From Ideonella alba (GTDB lineage Bacteria; Pseudomonadota; Gammaproteobacteria; Burkholderiales; Burkholderiaceae_C): a stretch of 64,000 bases of DNA. A model generated the notes under the pieces. It saw nothing but the letters and a program-made list of their open reading frames with translations. It did not search any database and was not told the origin of the DNA. Both the position numbers and the translations under genes were made by a program. How positions within the stretch are numbered: the stretch's first letter is position 1; each line of letters opens with the position of its first letter. Below, piece after piece: positions 8,769 to 18,260 of this stretch. The stretch covers positions 62,001 to 126,000 of the forward strand of contig NZ_JAGQDF010000003.1 of the NCBI RefSeq assembly GCF_018069875.1, given 5' to 3'.

Positions 8769-10054
8769 GTGCGCCGCGCCGCCCGCTGCTGGCCTGGGTG
8801 CCCACGCTGTACCTGGCGATGGGCCTGCCCAATGTGATGGTGGGCGTGGTGGCGGCCATCGTCTACAAGAACCTGGGCGTCGACAACGAAACCATCGCGC
8901 TGGCCACCTCGCAGCTCTACCTGCCCTGGGTGCTCAAGCCGCTGTGGGCACCGCTGCTGGAGGCCTGGCGCAGCAAGCGCTGGTGGGTGATCTCGATGGA
9001 GTTCACGATGGCCGGCCTGCTGGGCCTGGTGGCGCTGAGCCTGCCGCTGGAGGGCTTCTTCCGGCTGTCCTTGTGGCTGTTCTGGATGATCGGCTTTGCC
9101 TCGGCCACGCAGGACACGGTGGCCGATGGCGTCTTCATGGGCACCGCCACGCCGCGCGAGCAGGCGCGCTACGCCGGCCTGCAGGGCATGTGCTGGAACC
9201 TGGGCGCGGTGCTGGGCTCGGGCCTGCTGGTGTCGCTGACCGGCTGGCTGCACGAGGCCCACGGCCTGCCCTGGGTGCAGTGCTGGATGCTGGTGATGGG
9301 CCTGGCCGGCACGCTGATGGCGCTGGCCGGGGTCTGGCACTGGCGCGTGTTGCCTGCGGGTGCGCTGGCGCCGCTGCAGGCGCGTGGCGCGGCCGATGCC
9401 TGGCGCGCGGTGCGCGAGGCCTGGGCCAGCTTCTTCGCCAAGCCGGCGATCTGGCCGATGCTGACGGTGGTCTTCTTCTACCGCTTCGGCGAGGGCTTCA
9501 TCGAGAAGTTCGGCCCGCTGTTCCTGCTGGACGCGCGCAGCGCCGGCGGCCTGGGCCTGGACAACGCCGCGCTGGGGACCCTGGCGGGCACGATCGGCAC
9601 GCTGGCCTTCATCGCCGGAGCCTTTGCCGGCGGCGCGGTGGTGGCCCGCTTCACGCTGCGGCGCAGCTTCCTGTGGCTGGCGCTGGCGCTGAACCTGCCG
9701 CACCTGACCTACTTCTGGCTCAGCCAGGCGATGCCCACCGAGATGGTGAGCATCGGCGCGCTGGTGGCGCTGGAGAAGTTCGGCTTCGGCATGGGCTCGG
9801 TGGGCCACATGCTCTACATGATGCAGCAGGTCTCGCCCGGGCCGTTTCGCATGGCCCACTACGCCATGGCCACCGGCGTGATGGCGATGACCAAGTGGGC
9901 CACCGGCACCGCCAGCGCGGCGCTGTGGGCCGCCTGCGGCCACGCCTATCCGCTGTTCTTCGGTGCCGTGCTGCTGCTGTCGGTGCCGCCGATCTGGCTG
10001 GCCTGGCGCGCCCCGTTCCCCCATGCCACCGAACCCGACGAGGCCGACCGATGA
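8765..10054 (+). CDS. AmpG-like major facilitator permease
   Basis: A 429-residue inner-membrane protein with about twelve hydrophobic segments. The N-terminal part (YLAMGLPN, the KPLWAPLLEAW loop, the SATQDTVADG segment) resembles AmpG, the muropeptide permease of the major facilitator superfamily. It lies between GH9 and GH39 genes with 4-base overlaps on both sides, so the sensible substrate here is a periplasmic plant oligosaccharide rather than anhydro-muropeptide. This would move xyloglucan or xylan fragments to the cytoplasmic GH31 and GH1 enzymes. The family call is firm; the substrate is inferred from context. Confidence 0.8.
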   Translation: MSAPRRPLLAWVPTLYLAMGLPNVMVGVVAAIVYKNLGVDNETIALATSQLYLPWVLKPLWAPLLEAWRSKRWWVISMEFTMAGLLGLVALSLPLEGFFRLSLWLFWMIGFASATQDTVADGVFMGTATPREQARYAGLQGMCWNLGAVLGSGLLVSLTGWLHEAHGLPWVQCWMLVMGLAGTLMALAGVWHWRVLPAGALAPLQARGAADAWRAVREAWASFFAKPAIWPMLTVVFFYRFGEGFIEKFGPLFLLDARSAGGLGLDNAALGTLAGTIGTLAFIAGAFAGGAVVARFTLRRSFLWLALALNLPHLTYFWLSQAMPTEMVSIGALVALEKFGFGMGSVGHMLYMMQQVSPGPFRMAHYAMATGVMAMTKWATGTASAALWAACGHAYPLFFGAVLLLSVPPIWLAWRAPFPHATEPDEADR

Positions 10055-11631
10055 CCCCACTGCTGGGCCGCGCGCTCCATGCCCTGCTGGCCCTGTTCGC
10101 GCTGGGCTCCACCAGTACGCTGGCTGCTGGCGCCGCCCCCGCCCAGCGCGTGCTCACCCTGGATGTGGCGCGCGCCGGTGCGCCGCTGGACCGCTTCTTC
10201 GACCTGGCCGTGGGCGCCGACTTCCCCGGCACCACCGGCCGGCCCGAGGCGCTGGCGCAGCTGAAGACCGCGGTGGACGAGCTGGGCTTTCGCTCGCTGC
10301 GCCTGCACGCCATCTTCCACGACGTGCTGGGCACGGTGAAGAAGGACGGCGAGCGACTGGTGTTCGACTTCAGCGGCATCGACCGCTTCTACGACGCGCT
10401 GCTGGCACGCGGCATCCAGCCCTATGTGGAGCTGGGCTTCACGCCGCAGGCGCTGGCCACCTCGGGGCTGAAGATCTTCCACTGGCAGGGCCTGACCTCG
10501 CACCCCGAGCCCGAGGGCTGGAAGCAGCTGGTCGAGGCCTTCGCGCGCCACCTGATCCAGCGCTATGGCGCCGAGCAGGTGCGCCAGTGGCACTTCGAGG
10601 TCTGGAACGAGCCCAACCTGGACGGCTTCTGGGAGCGTGCCGACCAGGCCGCCTACTTCCGCCTGTATGCCGACACCGCGCGCGTGCTCAAGCGCGTCGA
10701 CCCGGGCCTGCGCGTGGGCGGGCCGGGCACCGCCGGCGCCGACTGGGTCGTGCCCTTCCTGGCCTTCGTCTGGGCCGAGGGCGTGGCGGTGGACTTCGTC
10801 AGCACCCACACCTACGGCGTCGACGGCGGCTTCCTCGACGAATACGGCCAGGACGACAACCGCCTCTCGCGCTCGCCCGACAGCATCGTCGGCGATGTGC
10901 GGCGGGTGCGTGCGCAGATCGACGCCTCGGCCTTCCCCGGCCTGCCGCTGCACATCACCGAGTGGAGCACCAGCTACAACCCGCGCGACCCGGTGCACGA
11001 CCACTACATCGGCGCCGCCTATGTGCTGGAGAAGCTGCGCGCGGTGCGCGGCCTGGCGCAGGCGATGAGCTACTGGACCTACAGCGACCTCTTCGAGGAA
11101 GCCGGCCCGCCCCCCGCCACCTTCCATGGCGGCTTCGGCCTGATGACCCGCGAAGGCCTGCGCAAACCCGCCTGGTTCGCCTACCGCTACCTGCATGCGC
11201 TGCGCGGCCGCGAACTGCCGGCCGACGATGGCGCCACCTGGGCCGCGGTGGACGGCCGGCGACTCGCCGCCGTGGTCTGGGACTGGCGCCTGCCCGAACA
11301 GACCGACAGCAACCGCCCGCACTTCACCCGCCTGCACCCGGCGGTGCGCGCCGCCCCGGTGGCGCTGCGCGTCGAGGGCCTGGCGCCCGGCCGCTACCGC
11401 CTGCGGCTGCAGCGCACCGGCTTCGATGCCAACGACGCGCACAGCGCCTGGATCCGCCTGGGCAAGCCGGCCCAGCCCAGTGCGGCGCAGTTGCAGCGGC
11501 TGCGCGCGCTGACCACCGACCGGCCCGAGCGCGACCTCACCGTGCGCGTGGGCGCCGATGGCCGGCTGCGCTGGCGCTGGCCGATGCGCAGCCACGACGT
11601 GGTGCTGCTGACGCTGGAGCCGCTGCGTTGA
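10051..11631 (+). CDS. GH39 beta-xylosidase
   Basis: A 526-residue protein with a signal peptide (residues 1-26), so probably periplasmic. The TIM barrel shows the acid/base motif EVWNEPNLDGFW (Glu187) and the nucleophile motif HITEWSTSY (Glu304), both characteristic of GH39 retaining beta-xylosidases. A C-terminal beta-sandwich follows from about residue 400. It would release xylose from xylo-oligosaccharides. It is the last gene of the GH31 operon and ends seven bases before the converging galM gene, with no terminator in between. Confidence 0.92.
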   Translation: MTPLLGRALHALLALFALGSTSTLAAGAAPAQRVLTLDVARAGAPLDRFFDLAVGADFPGTTGRPEALAQLKTAVDELGFRSLRLHAIFHDVLGTVKKDGERLVFDFSGIDRFYDALLARGIQPYVELGFTPQALATSGLKIFHWQGLTSHPEPEGWKQLVEAFARHLIQRYGAEQVRQWHFEVWNEPNLDGFWERADQAAYFRLYADTARVLKRVDPGLRVGGPGTAGADWVVPFLAFVWAEGVAVDFVSTHTYGVDGGFLDEYGQDDNRLSRSPDSIVGDVRRVRAQIDASAFPGLPLHITEWSTSYNPRDPVHDHYIGAAYVLEKLRAVRGLAQAMSYWTYSDLFEEAGPPPATFHGGFGLMTREGLRKPAWFAYRYLHALRGRELPADDGATWAAVDGRRLAAVVWDWRLPEQTDSNRPHFTRLHPAVRAAPVALRVEGLAPGRYRLRLQRTGFDANDAHSAWIRLGKPAQPSAAQLQRLRALTTDRPERDLTVRVGADGRLRWRWPMRSHDVVLLTLEPLR

Positions 11632-11638
11632 CGAGCCC

Positions 11639-12757
11639 TCAGCGCAGGCAACGCAGTCGATGCAGGGTGCGGCTGTGCCAGGTCTGGCCCGGACGCAGCA
11701 CGGTGGACGGAAAGTCCGGCCGGTTCGGCGCATCGGCCGGATGCTGGGTTTCCAGGCACAGCGCGTCGCCCGCACGCAGCAGGTCGCCATGGGTGCCGGC
11801 CAGGCGGCCGTCCAGCCAGTTCGCGCTGTAGACCTGCAGGCCAGGCTCGGTGGTCTCGACCTCCAGCACGCGGCCGCTGACAGGGTCCTCCAGCCGCGCA
11901 GCCAGCGCCAGACCCGGCGCGCTGCGGTCCACCCACAGGTAGTGGTCCAGGCCGCGGCCGTGCTGCAGTTGCGGGTGCACCGTGCGCAGCCGTGGGCCCA
12001 GTACCGCGCCGCCCCGGAAGTCCAGCGGCGTGCCATCGACCGGCGCGCTGTGCTGCGGGATGCCCTCGGCGTCGATCGGCAGGTAGCGGCTGGCCATCAG
12101 CGTGAGCCGGTGGCCGTCCACCGCACCGCAGCCGGCGAGGTTCCAGTAGGCGTGCTGGGTCAGGTTGAGCACCGTCGGCCGGTCGGTGTGCGCGCTGTAG
12201 TCGACGATCCAGCAGTCGTCGGGCGTCAGCGTGTAGCGCACCTCGACCGACAGCCGGCCTGGAAAGCCCTGGTCGCCGTCCGGGCTGTCCAGGCGCAGCA
12301 CCACCGCCACCGCGCCGTCGGGCGACCGGGGCCCGGGCGCCACCTGCCAGAAGCGTGCGCCAAAGCCCTGCGCGCCGCCATGCAGGCAGTGGCGGCTGCC
12401 GCCGCTGTCCAGGTCGACGCGGCGGCCGTCCAGCATGAAGCGGCTGTCGGCAATCCGGTTGGCATAGCGGCCCACCAGGCTGCCGAAAGTGGGGTTGTGG
12501 CGCAGCTGATCGTCGGGCGAGGCCAGCGCCAGCACGATGTTGTCGAAGTGACCGTGGCGGTCGGGCATGCGCAGCGCCACCACCGTGCCGCCCAGGTCCA
12601 GCAGCGTCAGCTGCAGCTGGCCCCCGGCGTCCAGCGTCCAGGCGGTGACCGGGCGTCCATCGGCCAGCCGCGCCCAGGGTGCGCTGCGCACGCCAGGCAC
12701 CTTGGCGGCCGGGTTCATCCGGGGAAATCCCGCTTCACTGACACCGTCCTTGTTCAT
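11639..12757 (-). CDS. galM: aldose 1-epimerase
   Basis: A mutarotase of up to 372 residues interconverting alpha and beta anomers of hexoses or xylose, useful where retaining and inverting glycosidases release different anomers. Family motifs seen are GRYANRIADSRF, the HGG-QGF segment, LTQHAYWNLAG and the base Glu in CLETQHP near the C-terminus. No signal peptide. The ATG at 12757 lies almost against the candidate ROK operator and has no Shine-Dalgarno. The in-frame ATG at 12718 (359 residues) would leave room for a promoter and fits the family N-terminus at least as well. Confidence 0.88.
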   Translation of the reverse strand: MNKDGVSEAGFPRMNPAAKVPGVRSAPWARLADGRPVTAWTLDAGGQLQLTLLDLGGTVVALRMPDRHGHFDNIVLALASPDDQLRHNPTFGSLVGRYANRIADSRFMLDGRRVDLDSGGSRHCLHGGAQGFGARFWQVAPGPRSPDGAVAVVLRLDSPDGDQGFPGRLSVEVRYTLTPDDCWIVDYSAHTDRPTVLNLTQHAYWNLAGCGAVDGHRLTLMASRYLPIDAEGIPQHSAPVDGTPLDFRGGAVLGPRLRTVHPQLQHGRGLDHYLWVDRSAPGLALAARLEDPVSGRVLEVETTEPGLQVYSANWLDGRLAGTHGDLLRAGDALCLETQHPADAPNRPDFPSTVLRPGQTWHSRTLHRLRCLR

Positions 12758-12760
12758 AAA

Positions 12761-12775
12761 GTTCGTTCGTCGAAC
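12761..12775. promoter_or_regulatory. candidate ROK-regulator (XylR) operator between galM and xylF
   Basis: GTTCG-TTCGT-CGAAC is an inverted repeat with 5-base arms and 5-base spacer. The same arms and spacer length occur at 39242-39256 inside the promoter of the ROK gene, and the three bases after the C of the right arm differ in only one position (AAA here, GAA there). It lies in the 74-base gap that holds the start signals of both galM and the xylFGH operon. Confidence 0.65.
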
Positions 12776-12831
12776 AAATTAGATCGCAGCATCGCAGGTC
12801 CGCGTCCTGCCGTCGATCCAGGAGACTCCCG

Positions 12832-13904
12832 ATGATCACCCCCCGACGCCACCTTCTCCGCGGCCTGGGTGCCGCCAGCCTGCTGGCGGGCCTGGGCCTG
12901 CGGGCACGGGCCCAGGACAAGGGCCTGGTGGGCATCTCCATGCCCACCAAGAGCGCCGCACGCTGGATCGCCGACGGCGAGCACATGCTCAAGGTCTTCA
13001 AGACCAAGGGCTACCGCGCCGACCTGCAGTTCGCCGACGACGACATCCCCAACCAGCTGGCGCAGATCGAGAACCTGGTCACCAAGGGCGCGCGCGTGCT
13101 GGTGATCGCACCGATCGACGGCAGCACGCTGGGCAACGTGCTGCGCAAGGCCGCCGAGCGCCAGATCAAGGTCATCGCCTACGACCGGCTGATCCGCGGC
13201 ACGCCGCATGTCGACGCCTATGCCACCTTCGACAACTTCCAGGTCGGCGTGATGCAGGGCCAGTCGATCATCGACCGCCTGGGCGTGGCGCAGGGCAAGG
13301 GGCCGTTCAACATCGAGCTCTTCGGTGGCTCGCCCGACGACAACAACGCCCAGGTCTTCTACGACGGCGCGATGAGTGTGCTCAAGCCACTCATCGACAG
13401 CGGTCGCCTGGTGGTGCGCAGCCGCCAGATGGGCATGGACAAGGTGGGCACGCTGCGCTGGGACGCCAGCGTGGCGCAGGCGCGCATGGACAACCTGCTG
13501 TCGGCGCACTACGGCAAGGAGCGCCTGCATGCGGTGCTCAGCCCCTACGACGGCCTGTCGATCGGCGTGCTCTCGTCGCTCAAGGGGGTGGGCTACTGCA
13601 CGCCGCGCCAGCCCTGCCCGGTAGTCACCGGCCAGGATGCCGAGCTGCCCTCGGTGAAGTCCATCATCCGCGGCGAGCAGGCCTCCACGGTGTTCAAGGA
13701 CACGCGCGAGCTGGCGCGGGTGGCGGCCGAACTGGCCGATGCGCTGCTGGCCGGCAAGGCGCCCGAGTTCAACGACCGCAAGACCTACCACAACGGGGTC
13801 AAGGTGGTGCCGGCGCAGCTGCTCAAGCCGGTGGCGGTGGACGCCGGTAACTGGCAGCAGGTGCTGGTCGCCAGCGGCTACTACCAGGCGGGCCAGCTGC
13901 GCTG

Positions 13905-13905
<1 letters not shown>
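12832..13905 (+). CDS. xylF: D-xylose ABC transporter, periplasmic binding protein
   Basis: A 357-residue protein of the type-1 periplasmic binding family closest to XylF: the mature part starts [15 protein letters not shown] and contains the ribose/xylose-type hinge segments AYDRLI and [12 protein letters not shown]. The N-terminus has twin arginines followed by LL and a hydrophobic stretch ending in ARAQD, so Tat export is possible, which would be unusual for XylF. AGGAG lies about nine bases before the ATG. It captures D-xylose for XylG/XylH and is the first gene of a four-gene operon (xylF-xylG-xylH-halogenase). Confidence 0.94.
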
Positions 13906-15428
<1,523 letters not shown>

Positions 15429-15429
15429 C

Positions 15430-16617
15430 ATGAACACCACCTCCATGGCGCCCGCCGCGCCCCCCGCCCCGGCCCTGCTGGCGCGCCTGCGCGAACACGG
15501 CCTGGTGCTGGCCCTGGTGGCCATCACCGGCCTGTTCCAGTGGCTCACCGACGGCACGCTGCTGCAGCCGCTGAACCTGACCAACCTGGTGCTGCAGAAC
15601 AGCTTCATCGTGGTGATGGCGCTGGGCATGCTGCTGGTCATCGTGGCCGGCCACATCGACCTGTCGGTGGGTTCGGTGTGCGGCTTCACCGGCGCGCTGG
15701 CGGCGGTGCTGATGGTGCAGCACGACTGGCCGGTGCTGCCGGCGGTGGCGGCCTGCCTGGCCGCCGGCGCGCTGATCGGCGCGCTGCAGGGCTGGTTCGT
15801 GGCCTACCTGGCGATCCCGTCCTTCATCGTCACGCTGGGGGGCATGCTGGTCTTCAAGGGCCTGGCGCTGGCGCTGCTGCAGGGCCAGTCGCTGGGGCCG
15901 TTCCCGGACGGCTTCCAGGCGCTGTCCACCGGCTTCCTGCCCGACCTGGGGGCGGACGACGAGGCCCCGCATGCGAGCACACTGGGGCTGGCCGTGCTGC
16001 TGGCCGTGGCGGCGGTGCTGCTGCCCTGGCGCCGTCGCGCGCAGCGCCTGCGCCATGGCATGGCGGTCGAGCCGCTGGCCACGCTGCTGCCGCGCCAGGC
16101 CGGGCTGCTGGCGGCGGTGCTGGGCGGGGGCTGGCTGATGGCCTCGTACAAGGGCGCCCCGCTGGTGCTGCTGCTCTTGCTGGTGCTGGTGGCGGTGTAC
16201 GAGCTGCTGGCCTCGCGCAGCGTGCTCGGGCGCCAGCTCTATGCGCTGGGCGGCAACGCCAAGGCGGCGCGGCTGTCGGGCATCCGCACCGAGCGCCTGG
16301 CCTTTGCCGCCTTCGTCAACATGGGCGTGCTGGCGGCGCTGGCCGGCCTGGTGTTCGCAGCGCGGCTCAACAGCGCCACGCCCAAGGCGGGCCTGGGCTT
16401 CGAGCTGGATGTGATCGCCGCCTGCTTCATTGGCGGGGCCTCGGCCTCGGGGGGCGTGGGGCGCATCGGCGGTGCGGTGATCGGCGCTTTCGTGATGGGC
16501 GTGATGAACAACGGCATGTCGATCCTGGGCATCGGCATCGACTACCAGCAGGTCATCAAGGGCGTGGTGCTGCTGGCCGCGGTCTGTGTGGATGCCCGCA
16601 ACCGGCACGGCGCATGA
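15430..16617 (+). CDS. xylH: D-xylose ABC transporter, permease subunit
   Basis: A 395-residue inner-membrane protein with about ten hydrophobic segments. It contains the sugar-permease motifs AGHIDLSVGSVCGF and ALGGNAKAARLSGI. The central part is longer and loop-rich (residues about 180-215), as in XylH compared with the shorter RbsC. It starts one base after the xylG stop and its own stop overlaps the start of the halogenase-family gene (ATGA). Confidence 0.95.
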   Translation: MNTTSMAPAAPPAPALLARLREHGLVLALVAITGLFQWLTDGTLLQPLNLTNLVLQNSFIVVMALGMLLVIVAGHIDLSVGSVCGFTGALAAVLMVQHDWPVLPAVAACLAAGALIGALQGWFVAYLAIPSFIVTLGGMLVFKGLALALLQGQSLGPFPDGFQALSTGFLPDLGADDEAPHASTLGLAVLLAVAAVLLPWRRRAQRLRHGMAVEPLATLLPRQAGLLAAVLGGGWLMASYKGAPLVLLLLLVLVAVYELLASRSVLGRQLYALGGNAKAARLSGIRTERLAFAAFVNMGVLAALAGLVFAARLNSATPKAGLGFELDVIAACFIGGASASGGVGRIGGAVIGAFVMGVMNNGMSILGIGIDYQQVIKGVVLLAAVCVDARNRHGA

Positions 16618-18131
16618 ATCCCACCGACAGCATCGTCATCGCCGGGGGCGGCGCCGCCGGCTGGATGGCCGCCGCCGCGCTGGCCACGGCGCGGCCGGGC
16701 CGGCCGCTGACGCTGGTGGAGTCGCCGGAGATCGGCATCATCGGTGTGGGCGAGGCCAGCTTCCCGTCGATCCGCGCCTTCAACCGCCTGCTGGGCATCG
16801 ACGAGGTCGACTTCCTGCGCGCCACCGGCGGCACCTTCAAGCTGGGCATCCGCTTCGACGACTGGCTGCAGCCCGGCCACCACTACTTCCACACCTTTGG
16901 CGATCTGGGCACGCTCGATGGCCCGATGGCGCTGTGGGCGCAGTACCTGCGCTTGCGCCATCGCCTGCCCGTCGGCCTGGCGCTGACCGACCTCAGCCTG
17001 CCCGGCGCGATGGCGCGCGGCGGCCAGTTCCTGCCGCCGCAGCCCGGCGCCGGCCTGGCCGGCCGCTACGATCACGCCTACCACTTTGATGCGCAGCGCT
17101 ATGCCAGCTTCCTGCAGGCGCTGGCGATCTCGCGCGGCGTGCAGCATGTGCAGGGCCGCATCGCCGGGGTGCAGCAAGCCGCCGACGGCCAGGTGCAGGC
17201 CCTGCGCCTGGACGATGGCCGTGCGCTGCACGCCAGCCTGTTCATCGACTGCACCGGCTTTGCCTCGCGCCTGCTGGGCCAGGCGATGGCCGTGCCCTTC
17301 CTGGACCAGAGCCACCTGCTGCCGGTGGACCGCGCCTGGGCGGTGCCCGCAGCGCGCAATGATGGTCCGCTGACGCCCTACACCACCGCCACGGCCATGG
17401 AGGCCGGCTGGACCTGGCGCATCCCGCTGCAGGAGCGCACCGGCCACGGCCATGTGTTCAGCAGCCGCCACATCGACGAGCAGCGTGCGCTGGCGCAGCT
17501 GCTGGCGCGGCTGGACGGCCCGCCGCTGGCCGAGCCGCGCCTGCTGCGCTTCACCACCGGCTACCGCGAGCGGCTGTGGGAGCGCAACGTGGTGGCGATC
17601 GGCCTGGCCGGCGGCTTCCTCGAGCCGCTGGAGTCCACCGCGATCTTCCTGGTGCAGTCGGGCATCGGCCACCTGGTGTCGCTGCTCGACCACCCGCAGC
17701 GCGAGCCGGCGCGTGCCGGCTACAACACCCTGATGCGGCGCCAGTACGAGCGCATCCGCGACTTCATCGTGCTGCACTACCGCCTGAGCCGCCGCCGCGA
17801 CAGCCGGCTGTGGCAGGAGATGGCCGCGATGGACCTGCCCGACACCCTGGCCCACAAGATCGACGCCTGGCGCGCCGCCGGCGTGCTGGCGGTCTACGAC
17901 CAGGAGGGCTTCGACGCCAACAGCTGGCTGGCCATCCACGCCGGCATGGAGCACTGGCCGCAGCGCGCGCTGCCCTGGCCGGCCGAGGTGCCCGAGGACA
18001 TCGCCGCCGAGCTGCTGCTGCAGCGCCGGCACGAGGTCGAGGCGCTGCTGGCGCGCATGCCGATGCACGAGGCGCTGCTGGCACAGGCCATGGCTCACAA
18101 GTCGTCGCAGGGCCGCCCCAAGACGACTTGA
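16614..18131 (+). CDS. tryptophan-halogenase family flavoprotein, last gene of the xylFGH operon
   Basis: A 505-residue protein without signal peptide. It has an N-terminal FAD site GGGAAGWM (residues 11-18), GVGEASFPS, a Lys in TFKLGI (Lys76) at the position of the catalytic lysine of PrnA-type halogenases, the family signature WTWRIP (267-272), and FLEPLEST with two conserved glutamates (337, 340). All hallmarks for hypohalous-acid chemistry are therefore present. The gene overlaps xylH by four bases, so it is co-transcribed with xylose import. Halogenases of this clade are known beside TonB receptors in Xanthomonas and Caulobacter-type loci, where their natural substrate is unknown. The last ten or so residues (KSSQGRPKTT) are encoded by an intergenic repeat element and are probably non-conserved. 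Confidence 0.85.
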   Translation: MNPTDSIVIAGGGAAGWMAAAALATARPGRPLTLVESPEIGIIGVGEASFPSIRAFNRLLGIDEVDFLRATGGTFKLGIRFDDWLQPGHHYFHTFGDLGTLDGPMALWAQYLRLRHRLPVGLALTDLSLPGAMARGGQFLPPQPGAGLAGRYDHAYHFDAQRYASFLQALAISRGVQHVQGRIAGVQQAADGQVQALRLDDGRALHASLFIDCTGFASRLLGQAMAVPFLDQSHLLPVDRAWAVPAARNDGPLTPYTTATAMEAGWTWRIPLQERTGHGHVFSSRHIDEQRALAQLLARLDGPPLAEPRLLRFTTGYRERLWERNVVAIGLAGGFLEPLESTAIFLVQSGIGHLVSLLDHPQREPARAGYNTLMRRQYERIRDFIVLHYRLSRRRDSRLWQEMAAMDLPDTLAHKIDAWRAAGVLAVYDQEGFDANSWLAIHAGMEHWPQRALPWPAEVPEDIAAELLLQRRHEVEALLARMPMHEALLAQAMAHKSSQGRPKTT

Positions 18132-18260
18132 CCCCCTCGGGGGGCGGGCTGGGCGCAGCCCGGGCCTGGGGGCGCTGGCAAGCTGTCGCAGGGCCGCCCC
18201 AGGACGACTTGATCCCCTCGGGGGGGGGCGGGCTGGGCGCAGCCCGGCCCTGGGGGCGCT
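18098..18260. repeat. two tandem copies of an about 80-bp palindromic intergenic repeat
   Basis: Copy 1 (18098-18176) and copy 2 (18179-18260) are nearly identical. Each begins with a CGCAGGGCCGCCCC block followed by GACGACTTGA, then a short C/G hairpin (CCCCTC-GGGG), then the hairpin GGGCTGGGCGCAGCCC, and ends GGGGGCGCT. The array fills the gap between the converging halogenase and GH43 genes. Copy 1 supplies the halogenase stop codon and copy 2 touches the GH43 stop, so the element may act as a bidirectional terminator. Confidence 0.85.

Noticed and set aside
8678-10060. Long minus-strand frame opposite the AmpG-like permease
   Set aside because: No recognisable domain, very rich in Gln, His and Gly; the plus-strand protein has clear membrane topology and family motifs.
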